Source: Odiellus spinosus (lineage: Eukaryota; Arthropoda; Arachnida; Opiliones; Phalangiidae). From it: a stretch of 64,000 nucleotides of DNA. The stretch spans positions 7,945,185 through 8,009,184 of the forward strand of contig OY987230.1 of NCBI GenBank assembly GCA_963920705.1, written 5' to 3'. The notes beneath the pieces were generated by a model. It saw only the letters and a program-made list of their open reading frames with translations, was not told the origin of the DNA and did no database searches. The position numbers and the translations under genes were made by a program. Shown here piece after piece: positions 48,001 to 57,461 of this stretch. How positions within the stretch are numbered: the stretch's first letter is position 1; every line of letters starts with the position of its first letter.

Positions 48001-51000
48001 AGTGTGTATTAAATTATTCAATCTCAATATCGTAAATAACCACAATATAACTAATATCCACACCAAAATAAAAACACAACACAAACAAGGAATTTATATA
48101 AAAACTTACCAGTTTGAAGGTCTACGATGAATGCTGTTCGAGTTTATAATATCCAAAATAACGCGTAGGTCTCGAAGTTTCACACTTAACGCGACTCGGA
48201 AAACAAATACACGCACAGAACGCGAAAATTTCACGAACGCGAGTCAACACACTTGTAGGGCCTTGGAAGGTACTAGAGTTCGTTGGTAACTTTCTCGTCT
48301 ACTTTTAGATCAGTTTAGGGGTTGAATATTTTAACGCGAATGGTCTTTCAGAGGCGTGTGAGATTGCTCCATCGGCGTCGGCCACTCGCGGGCTTGTCGG
48401 TGCTGAATGACTCAGCATTATTTCATTGGCCTAAGAAATGTATAAAATAATTAATGTTTTTTTAAACTATTTATACTAAAGTTTTAAAACATAAATATCG
48501 GTATTTCTGGTAATATGAATACAAACAATTATTTTTCTCAGATAATTAAAGCGTTAAATTGTAATTTTGGTTTTTTCTCCGTCCCTTTTGAGATTAGTGC
48601 CCATATGATAATAGTCCTAGATAAAACTAGAGACTTTATTAACCTACAGTTGTCAATTAAGGAAGCTTTAAGCCTTGTCCTATAAGATACATTAAAAATC
48701 TCGAAAGTGTATCGAGATTTACACAAATAAAATACTCGTTACGCCCGCGAACGAATTGATTAGTCTTCTTCCCCCTCTTTTGAATTCACTCTTTAGACTT
48801 CATCCCTCATCATTAGCCCAGTTCTCTTCCCCCATATTCTGTTACGCTTTTCTCCCCCCTTTTTTCCCTTCGTATCTCATTTCTCATCATTCGTCCCCAA
48901 TATCTAGATCATCGAATTTCCTCCCATATTTTTGTTACAAAATTCCCCTCGTCTAAGAAATGTTTTAATTTATTCAGCGCTTGGGTGTTTAATGGACAAG
49001 AGCCCTGCGTGGTGATAAACGTTGATTGGGGAAACAACTCCTTACGAAATCGCAGTGGATACGCTGGTATGTTTCCTTCTTACATAATAACGTTTACTTT
49101 TTACAATTTCAAACGTTTCGTTCAGAATTCATGTATAGCGTGGACACTTTCATAGAACAACCAAATAATAAGCGGGTGAAGGGAATGGACATCTTCCTGC
49201 ATAGCCCCCAAGTCTACCCTACCCGTGAAATTAGGTCTTTCTTCATTTCTCCCAACGCCCTCTATAAGGCTTCCTTCAAAAAAGTAAGTTCATCAAATAA
49301 TATTAATTTTTCAAGTCCCAAATTTAGGCCCGAATGTAAATTTCCGTTAATTACCAAGAGAAAGTTAATGCCTACATAATTATATTTTAGTAATATCGTA
49401 ATTAACCATAATTTACATTATATTTGGAGTCCTCTCCTTCAGAGAAATTTAAAAATCGGTATTTGGTAATAAATTAGGCCTACTTTTAAAATAAATAATT
49501 AATAGACCTATCTTAATTCTTCCTTTAAACTTAAATAGTCTAATAGATGGAATAGATCCAATTGAATGACTTTCTAAGATAGTTATGGCTTAGGTAACGT
49601 AAGGTTAGGCTTGTTTTTTTAACTAAAATAATTTCAAAGTCGATCACTTGAACCCAAATACAATTTAAATATATATTGTTTCTGGAAATTATATAAAATA
49701 TTTCTGTATTAACGTTTATAGACTATCGTTAATCGTCTGGAAAAACCATACTTCACGAAATGTTACAACTACAGCAAGATTTCAGAGTTCAATGATATTG
49801 AAAATAATTTCGAAGTTAGTCAGGAGGTACGTAATATGTCTAAACTTAAAGTTAAATTAAAGGGAAACTTGGAGCTAAGAATGGAACAGCTTTTTAATTT
49901 ATTTTCTGAATCACCGTGAAAAAAAACTTATTCGAGAATTTTCAAAACCATTTTTAGACACGTTTTTGGTGTTTAAATTAATTTCTAAAGTTTGTTAAAG
50001 TTTGAATACAAGTAAATATAAATTCGGGCCAATCATATTATTTAAGCCTTCAATAGCCGGCGTTGGACGTCGGCTGGGTGAAGGAGAGTTCGATTGCCTG
50101 TTCTTAGATCTCAAGTTTCGGGCAGTGAGAGGCACTCACGCCCATCTAGGTGCCTTGGCTAAGTGTATCACGTGATCACGAATTCTCAACCCTTACCAAT
50201 AGACGAGTTTACGACGGCGCCAAACTAGTTGGGCAGGAATGTACCCCCAGAACGAGGGGAAAGCTAGTAACTAGCGACCAGAAAGCGGTAAGGGCGTTTC
50301 AATGCGAAAAAGGTAGTACAACTCTCCTTCACCCCTATATCCTCCTAGGTTCAAGGTCTTGGGCATCAAAAGTATGCCTATTCTTTTAATGTTAGGATAA
50401 TACAAGCGCTGTTGAAGGCTGAAATAATATGAGGGGCCCAAATTTATATTTACATTAAAATTTTGATAAAATTTAGAAAAACACCAAAATTGTGTCTAAA
50501 AATTGTTTGAAAACTCTCGAATTCTTTTTTTGTCATGGTGATTCCGAAAATAAATTCAAAAGCTGTTTCGTTTCGTTTTAAAAACACCAAGTTCATTTCA
50601 GGCTTGCTTCCACTCTTGCGTTTTGACGTATCTAAATTCCTCTTGCGGTTGTATTCCTACTACAAACGCGTTTCACGAGGGTTACTACGCTTGTAATGAA
50701 ACCGAAAGACGTAAGTTGAAAATTCCGTTAATCTTGTAGTCGTAAACGACAACTTTTTAAGTTCGTCAGAGAGAGAATATATCGTTTGTCATATAGAACT
50801 TAAGAGGACTGTTAATTAAATATTTTTAGTTAATTGCTCGCGAGGGAATTTAGTTGCCGAGGACTGGTAATTATATACCTTCGTCGATTGTTTAGTTTTA
50901 GGGGGTTGTTAACATTTTGTTTTAAATGGGTTGGGTTAGGTTCGGTTTGGTCACGTATTTTTCAAAATGCCGGCACACGTGTCCATGCGCATTCGCCTTA

Positions 51001-54000
51001 AGATGCAATTAAAATCTAAGAAAAATAGTAATTCACCTACATATGCATTCTACTATTTCTAGTTGCAATTACGCCAACAATCCAGTCTATAGTCTTTAAT
51101 AGATGGTTTTATAAAGTAACATATACAATAATGTAGAAACAGATAAAATAGCCGTTAAAAAGCACCCATTTATATTGAAAATTTATTTAGCGTTTTTTCA
51201 AGGTTGGTTCAAAGTATAGCATTTTCTATGCGTTTGCCAACCTTGAAACTAACAAAAATAGCCGTTAAATAGAACCTGTTTCTACGGAAGATGTTAGCAT
51301 TTTTCAAGGTTGGGACATAGTCAGACTTTATGGAATTGTCTATTCCTTTTTTTCTCTATTTTTGCAGATTTGTGCCTACCGCAACTAAGAGATCCCAAAA
51401 CTGGTTTCGTAGCCCGAGAAAATCTTTGCAGAATCCGATGTCCTATTGGATGCCAGTAAGTAAACTTACTGACAACATTTTTTTCGAATACCTCTGGATT
51501 ATATTTTTAGTTTTATCATACTATTAAAACGCTAGATTCAAAATTTTATAGCTCTAGGTTGACGCTTTCGAAAGAAACATCAAAATGAAAAGGGCAAAAT
51601 ATAAAGGGCATTTTTTCCGATATATGACGTAGTTTATTTATTTCTGGAACATAATTTAACGATAATTTTCATACGAAATGTAGGATTAAGTACTTTCGCG
51701 AAAGCAATTTTATCACGTGCCTGAACGCGCGAGAATCAACTGTAGGCTCTACAACAGCCACGTGACCACTGTGATGATGTAGTATTGCGGGGGGGGGGGG
51801 GGGATTTATTTTAAAAAATTTCGAAAATGGCCATTATAAAATATTATCTTTTTCTATAACATTTATGTATATATATTTAGAATCGTTTTTTAACGATCTT
51901 TCCGAAAATGCTAAGTCAATTTCCATTGGGAGACAGTCTCACTTTAAAGGAATGGCTTATGTGAAAATACACGTATATTTTATGTTAAAAAACAACGCAA
52001 ATTTTCCAAGGATATCCTCAAAGCTAGTGATAGTGAAAGATCTAATTGATGTCGAGAGATCACGTGACATCAAATGCCTTAATAAGATTAACACTATAAA
52101 GCAGGAACTACCGCAACCTCTTTTCGAATAACTAGGAGCGTTATAGTTAGGTTATCTGTAACTTTAATCTACAGTTTGGAAGGGTTAACGCGTATTAAAT
52201 TTTATATAGATGATAATTTGTGTGTTTCTTCCAATACTTGAATATATTAAAAAAACACGTTATTTTTTTCATTTTCAGTACAGAATACTACGAATACAGC
52301 ATTACGAAACTGTACGATTTCGCTAAGTATGGGTATGTTCCCAAATCCCTTTTGTCCCAGTCGTTTCCATTTCACCTAAGACACTTTATTTCCAGTTTCC
52401 CCAAAGATAATTTAAGTAGATAAAAAAACATGGCGGTACTAATAGTAATGGTGAAGGTTAGGTTAGTTAACCAAACGTTTAGTCCATCAACTAGAAACAA
52501 ATAAAACTTATTTTACCGCAGGCAACTTAATTTGTTTCAAACTATAAGGCCCTTCCGGAAGACCCCTAAACAGCATTCCTCAATAACTTTTCCCGCAACA
52601 GCGGTGTCGCGCGATAGACAATTGTGCCTGTAATCAGAAGCCGATGAAACCCTCCTTTGAAGTCTATTACTCCCTGGTCTTGTCTACCCCTCTCTGTATG
52701 GGTTAGTTTCAAAAGGCGCGATTCGTACGCCTCCTAACGGTAGATATTTTCGGAGCGGGAGTTCGTCGAGCGAATATCTCTAGCAGCCTTGGAGTTTGTC
52801 AAAAAAACGTCGTCGTTTGTGGAGAGAGAGAATTTCCAATTTTCCGTTGACAGGGGGGTATGAAGTAGGACCCCTCCGATCTCGTAAAATTGGGAATTTT
52901 ACCCATACAGAGAGGAGCGCTATATCGAACTTTAGAGTAGTAGACTTCAAAGGAGGGTTTCATCTACTTCTGGTAAAATTCACAATTTTGCGAGATCGGA
53001 GGGGTCCTACTTCATACCCCTTGTCTACGGAAATATGGAAATTCTCTCTCCACAAACGACGACGTTTTTTGACGAACTCCAAGGCTGCTAGATATATTCA
53101 CTCGACGAACTCCCGCTCCGAAAATATCCACCGTTAGGAGGCGTACGAATCGCGCTTTTTGAAACTAACCCATACAGAGAGGGGTAGACAAGACCCGGGA
53201 GTAATAGACTTCAAAGGAGGGTTTCATCGGCTTCTGCTGTAATGCATACGCCGCATATTTATAGGATGGTTATAAAGGGAAAGAGCGCAGGCCCTTGTTA
53301 ATAATTTGAATCAAGATTTTTTAGCCAAGAATTTAGCTTTTGCGTCAAAACCAATGTGAATTTACCTTAGTTTTGTATATTCTTGGCTTACAAATCTTGA
53401 TTGAAAACTAGATGTCGCGCGGAAGGATACGTCGCGCTGAAGGTTCATCCCACCATCGAAATGTCATGACCCACCGTCCAAATGTCACTTTCCTTTCTCC
53501 AGACAGGAACTATCTATCCTATCTGTAGGGACGATAAAGTTGGATCATTTTTTCGACCTAAAGCACTCAACTCATGCAAACCTGCTCAGACTGGCTCTAT
53601 TTTCGCTGATCTGAGGATCTAATACTTTATAAACGAACGATCTTGATTATTATGTTTATGAGCAATGCTTGGGAAACGAGGAGAGAAAACATTAGCGTCC
53701 ATTTTAGTTTTGTGATCTTCCGAACACTTTCTGTCGTCTGATAACTTGTTTTTAATTTAGGTAAAACAAAAAGCAAACTAGAGATCTCCCATTCTGTTCC
53801 TCGTCCCTCTAGATAGTTCCTGTTTCAAATGTCACGATCTTCCTCTATCTATTATGTTCCTGCTATTATCACTCATATAAAGGCTAAAATAATTTTAAAA
53901 AATAGCGTGGAAGAGAAATTTAAATGATTCAATTCCGTCATAACTAAGCAAATATTAGTAATTGCTAAATAACTTTTGACCGCCTTCATTCACCCTTTAA

Positions 54001-55567
54001 ACACGGTTGGCAAGAACCAGCCAGACTGATTTTAACCAGCTGGTCTAAACCGGTTTTTACCATCACATATTTTTTTAAAGCAAATTATTCTTAATTTGCA
54101 ATTTAGCCACTAGTCTGTTTTAGCCAACTGGTTCAAAAATCGGTTAATTATCATTAAATAAGCTCAAACCTTCCTGTCTGCTAAAATTTAAAGCTTGTTG
54201 CCAAACCCTTCCTTTAAACAAAATTTTCGTTTTTGAGGATATTGGATTATGGAAAATCGAGTCGTTTAGGGAGAAATTGGATTGGAACAAACGGAATTTG
54301 GGTGGTTAACTTTCATAGTCAAGGACAAAATCGAAAATTCACTTAATCCAGACAGAATCTTGGAGGATTACGTGAAATTTACTGTCAATGACTGCAAAAT
54401 TTATTGAGATCAATTTTTTAAAAATTAATTTACTTTTCCATTCAAAACAGACGAGAAATTGAAAGGGAAAAGATAGCGGAGGTTTACCACGAACTAAGAG
54501 GAAACGTCGTGGTCATTTTTAATCATAAACCACAAATATCGGTGAGTTCAAAACATGTACTCGTAAAAAGATCCCTATGAGCGAAAATTAGGCTTCGCTG
54601 GGATCCAATAGACAAGAAATTGTCTTGGTGAAAAAGCTTCATAAGCTTGGTTCATACTAGGCCTTGTAATCGATTTAAACCGTTTCAACACGTTTCGCTG
54701 GAGTCACGTGAACGGGAAACCGTCTTTTCTCGAATCAATTTGATAAGATTTCTCGAAACTGCTTCGGGAACTAGTTTCATACCGATTCTATCACTTTAAA
54801 GGGAGAATGCAACCTAACAACAATTGATTTTGTATCGATTCATTATTGTTTAAATAGGCCTAATCCATTAGTGAAAAAATTTACGAACATAAGGTCTAAC
54901 GACCAATCGAACGCGATTGTAAGTCTCGTGAAGATCTCGCGTGAACGACGGGCCTTTGCTCATTGGTCGCTAGACCTTACAGGGAGGCAATTCAGGATGG
55001 CCACGAATCCCGCTAAGCCTATTTTCAGGGTAAGTTTTAAATTTATTTCTAGTTTAATATTTGTTTTGTAAACCTTTCATTAGTGGATTAGGCCTATTTA
55101 AACAATTAGGAATCAATAAAAAAATCACTTGTTGTAAGGCTGCATTTTCCCTTTAAAAAATATATAAAATATATTGGCCGTCCGTTTTCACGATCAATAT
55201 AATTTATATTTTGTTTTTTCTTATTTGAAATACTCTAGCCTGTGGAAATCTTCTCAAATATTGGTAAGTTGAAATAATATTAGAATTTGAAAATTTCCAT
55301 AGCATCATGAATTCAAATATTGACCCTTGACCCCTCTCCCCTTGTATAGGAGGTTATCTGGGCATATGGCTGGGAATGTCAGTTCCTTTAATGTACGACA
55401 TGTTAGTCCGGTTTGTAGTGGACATTTGCAACCATTACGCCAATAGAAAAAAGAATATATCCACTAATTCCAACAACCAAGAATTGCGAAACATCTCGGG
55501 GTCTTTAACCCAACTGCATTCTTACGGACCTAACGTCAGAAGACTTTCTCCCATCAGGGTCAGTTAA
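39079..55567 (+). CDS. DEG/ENaC (pickpocket-like) sodium channel subunit
   Basis: Well-supported exons: 39079-39320, 47115-47248, 48978-49066, 49126-49283, 49722-49826, 50602-50710, 51368-51455, 52279-52332, 54451-54541, 55239-55263 and 55350-55567. The first encodes the cytosolic N terminus, membrane segment 1 (about residues 31-55) and PAITICYNNE. The next exons form the extracellular cysteine-rich domain (KECRF, FLHSPQVYP, RLEKPYFTKC, CFHSCVLTYLNSSCGCIP, CRIRCPIGC). The last carries GGYLGIWLGMS, the signature of membrane segment 2 with the G-x-S filter, then an intracellular tail. Phases agree from 47115 to the stop. Exon 1 ends in phase 2 while 47115 starts in phase 0, so at least one exon of length 3n+1 is missing between them; 44269-44323 fits. 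With it the protein is about 455 residues. DEG/ENaC trimers conduct sodium at the plasma membrane; the activating stimulus cannot be told. Confidence 0.9.
39457..39634. repeat. Family C MITE, hAT type, in channel intron 1
   Basis: Same ends as 17155-17332 with slight changes (TAGAGGTCGGGGTTTGGA). GTCTCATG is duplicated exactly at 39449-39456 and 39635-39642. Confidence 0.85.
40150..40524. repeat. Family J relative in channel intron 1
   Basis: Shares CTCGATTCGGGCCTTGTCAAA and AACGTGACTTCGGTTTTTCA-type blocks with 34344-34897, and the right-end word CAGGTTGCGTTACTACTT. The arms are unequal, so it is a decayed copy. Confidence 0.5.
40684..42126. repeat. Family K element with nested families G and A
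   Basis: The left end TTAAAGTGAGTTTGTCACAA is mirrored by the right end GTGACAGCCTCACTTTAA. Inside lie a block shared with 2220-2400 (at 40877-41090), family G copies (41440-41670) and a family A element (41691-42062). It therefore shows successive insertions. All of it is within the first intron of the channel gene. Confidence 0.6.
41691..42062. repeat. Family A element nested in a family K element
   Basis: Left end TTAAAGTTAGAATGCAACCT, right end GGTTGCATTCTCCCTTTAT. Long-loop type with GCGACCAATGAGC and ATTGGTCGCTGACC. Confidence 0.75.
42914..43250. repeat. Family D element with 7-base duplication
   Basis: CAGAAGCCGATGAAACCCTC at the left; the right arm ends GGGTTTCATCGGCTAGTG. GTAACAT flanks exactly (42907-42913 and 43251-43257). 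Opposite orientation to the copy at 9720. Confidence 0.8.
43729..43908. repeat. Family C MITE, hAT type
   Basis: 180 bases with TAGAGATCGGGG / CCCCGATCTCTA ends. The duplication TTTAAACT is exact (43721-43728 and 43909-43916). It lies in inverted orientation compared with 17155. Confidence 0.85.
44269..44323 (+). CDS. Candidate missing exon 2 of the DEG/ENaC channel
   Basis: 55 bases between a good acceptor (CCGTTTATTTACAG) and a consensus donor (GTAAGT). Its length and phase are exactly what is needed to connect exon 39079-39320 (phase 2) to exon 47115 (phase 0). It would add LLYEILCQTKSTTYCELL. No diagnostic channel motif is present, so support is from splice sites and phase only. Confidence 0.35.
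44686..45120. repeat. Family A element, decayed
   Basis: Ends AAAAGTAGAATGCAACC and AACATTCTCTCTTTA. Inner arms are weaker than in other copies, with foreign sequence in the left arm (TCAAACTTTGAGATT). Confidence 0.5.
45527..45704. repeat. Family C MITE, hAT type
   Basis: TAGAGGTCGGGG / CCCCGACCTCTA ends. The flanking octamers are GTTCTTAT (45519-45526) and GTCCTTAT (45705-45712), one base different. It interrupts an open frame starting after a good acceptor (GATTTCCAG) near 45418. Confidence 0.8.
45713..47114. other. Remainder of the intron before the 47115 exon
   Basis: No supported exon. The 81-residue frame at 46725-46970 has no recognisable domain or phase-matched splice sites. Confidence 0.4.
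47281..48977. other. Intron sequence without a recognised element
   Basis: AT-rich, with a pyrimidine-rich strand at 47520-47600 and 48765-48960. The frames at 47632-47871 and 48756-48956 show no family signature. Confidence 0.4.
50078..50335. repeat. GC-rich inverted-repeat element in a channel intron
   Basis: GGGTGAAGGAGAGTT at the left is mirrored by AACTCTCCTTCACCC at the right, enclosing 228 bases clearly richer in GC than the intron around it. It could be a MITE. No target duplication was recognised and the interior matches nothing I know. Confidence 0.5.
51466..51948. repeat. Family K element in a channel intron
   Basis: Shares GGATTATATTTTTAGTTTTA, the TTTATCACG and GATGATGTAGTATTGCGGG blocks with 32866-33260 and ends GACAGTCTCACTTTAA. 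Within it a run of about 14 G lies at 51790-51803. Confidence 0.55.
52635..53236. repeat. Composite family D element, 602 bp, one 7-base duplication
   Basis: A nearly full family D copy (52635-52976) is followed directly by an inverted copy lacking its first 60 or so bases (52977-53236). The two outer ends are the normal termini, and the host heptamer CTGTAAT flanks only the whole unit (52628-52634 and 53237-53243). The composite therefore appears to have inserted as one piece. It lies in the intron 52333-54450. Confidence 0.75.
53237..54450. other. Intron sequence without a gene
   Basis: No feature recognised apart from short internal repeats around CAGCTGGTCTAAACC (54030-54140). Confidence 0.4.
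54796..55156. repeat. Family A element (long-loop type) in a channel intron
   Basis: TTAAAGGGAGAATGCAACCT at the left; TGCATTTTCCCTTTAA at the right. The loop holds CGACCAATCGAACGCG and CATTGGTCGCTAGACC. It occupies about half of the intron 54542-55238. A repeat shared with 10440-10740 precedes it. Confidence 0.75.
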
Positions 55568-55890
55568 AGCCCAACTCAAGATATACTCAACCACAAAATA
55601 AGTCGACTTAGAAACGACTGGAAACAAAATAAAAAATATCTACTTATTTAAACATAATCTTATCGCTCGAGGTCAGTTAGGCCTAAAATATACGTTGACG
55701 AAATGACTGGCTAAAAAATGTATTTTACCGGATGAGGTATTTTAAAAGATAGTTTCGTATGTGTAATAAAATATTTTATATTGCGAATGACATATTTTCG
55801 GCTATGATTTAAAATCAGACTTATTCAAGGGTCCTGTATTTAAAAAGGTACCTTTCCAGTGGCACTCAAATTGGCAGAACGTTGTAAAGT

Positions 55891-56069
55891 TAGAGATCGG
55901 GGTTTGGACAAGAAATTTCTGATTATTTTATCTTTATTCGTAACTTAAAATTTTTCGAGGAAAGTCTATGATAAATCCAATGTAATCGCGAATAATTTTC
56001 CGATTATTTTTTTATGATTAACTGATTAACTGATAGTTGTGGATTATTTTATCCAAACCCCGATCTCTA
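55891..56069. repeat. Family C MITE, hAT type, between channel and ABCG genes
   Basis: 179 bases; TGTAAAGT is duplicated exactly (55883-55890 and 56070-56077). Nearly the same sequence as the copy at 17155, so relatively young. Confidence 0.85.
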
Positions 56070-56282
56070 TGTAAAGTTATCTCCAATATTTATTGATTTA
56101 GATTTTCACAAGCTGTATTCCCTTGTATATACTCGAGGTGTAATTAAGTATAAAGGCCTATGCTAGTACTATACATAACTAAATAGCCGTGCTACAAATC
56201 AGCAGGTGCGAGTGAAATCTACATTTACCGTGGTATTTGTTTCCCACATAATGGCTTTACTGAATTATTTAATAGTCTAGTA

Positions 56283-57424
56283 AAAGTGAGGCTGTCACTA
56301 TTTTATTCGAATACCTTTGGATTATATCATTATTTTTATCATACTATTAACACGCCATATTCAAAATTGTATACGTCTGCCGGTTGACGCGTTAGAAAGA
56401 AATATCAAAATTAAAATGTTAAAAATATATAGGAATTTTTTTCCCGATGTATAACGTAGTTTTATTTCTGGAACTTAATTAACGATAATTTTCATAACAA
56501 AGGTAGTTGACTTTCCGAATTAAATACTCCTATGAATCTTTTCTATAGGAGATACCACAAGTAAATCATCCTTCAAGTTTATAAGACGACATACAGTGGG
56601 TGACAATGAAATGAGTCCGATTTTTTCAGTCCATATGGTTTCACCCTAAGTATTCCGAAATTTGTACAGAAAGGCGGCTTTCTTTCAAGAGTAAATCAAA
56701 CTCGAAATCGCGACGGCCGGGCGAGACACGCTCCTTCGTTTCGTAAGTGAGAGAGGGGAGAGTTGTTTTCCGTCGATACATTTTCACCTCTGTAAACATC
56801 TAGACAGTTCGGCGCGATATTAGCACCGCCTACTTAGTTAGTTCCAATCTCAACCGTTAAGAGAGGGCAATTTCGAATTCCGTGTCTCGACAGAAAGCTA
56901 GATTACGACAAAACTTTCAGAGCCACGTACCAATCATAATACAGGGTTGCCACATTTTTATCAGATTCAAATTCCCTGACTTTTCCAGGTTTTTCCCTGA
57001 CCTTTTCCAACGATTTTCGCTGACCGTTTAAGCTAACACTACCCAATTTTTAACCTTTTATCTTTTATATTACTTAAAAATAAATATTTTAAATAACATG
57101 GTAATCATTTAGGTTGTTTTAGGCCTTTGCTTCAAATCAAGATAATGATTGTAATATCCTGGCTTCTTGACGGATCTGACTTTTTCCTGACCTTTTTGGT
57201 TCATTTTCAAATTCCCTGACTTTTCCCTGACCTTTTTGGTTCATTTTCAAATTCCCTGACTTTTCCCTGACCTGTGGCAACCCTGTAATATGCCTTGTAA
57301 ACTTGAAGGATGATTTACCTATGGAGATACGTATATAAATTTTGAACTTTTTTAACTATCTTTCCGAAAACGGTACTTAATTTCCATTTGGAGTTGATAA
57401 AAAATCCGTGAGAGCCTCACTTTA
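56283..57424. repeat. Family K element containing family F and a nested CAGGG element
   Basis: AAAGTGAGGCTGTCAC at the left is mirrored by GTGAGAGCCTCACTTT at the right. The interior holds a family F block (56550-56941 plus 57286-57330) also found at 8640-9190. The element ends only 37 bases before the first ATG of the ABCG exon. Confidence 0.6.
56942..57285. repeat. CAGGGTTGCCAC element with empty-site proof
   Basis: CAGGGTTGCCAC at the left is mirrored by GTGGCAACCCTG at the right, enclosing repeats of TTCAAATTCCCTGACTTTTC. TAATA flanks both sides (56937-56941 and 57286-57290). The related copy at 8640-9190 reads straight through with a single TAATA, so the borders and the 5-base duplication are exact. 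Confidence 0.8.
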
Positions 57425-57461
57425 ATTACATACAAAATCAACAAAGATATAGCAAAATTAT

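Noticed and set aside
50078-50335. GC-rich block as rRNA or a tRNA-derived SINE
   Set aside because: I could not match it to rRNA or find convincing tRNA promoter boxes; the mirrored ends favour a DNA transposon.
51790-51803. Poly-G run as a G-quadruplex control site
   Set aside because: A single homopolymer within a decayed transposon; its length may not even be reliable in the assembly.
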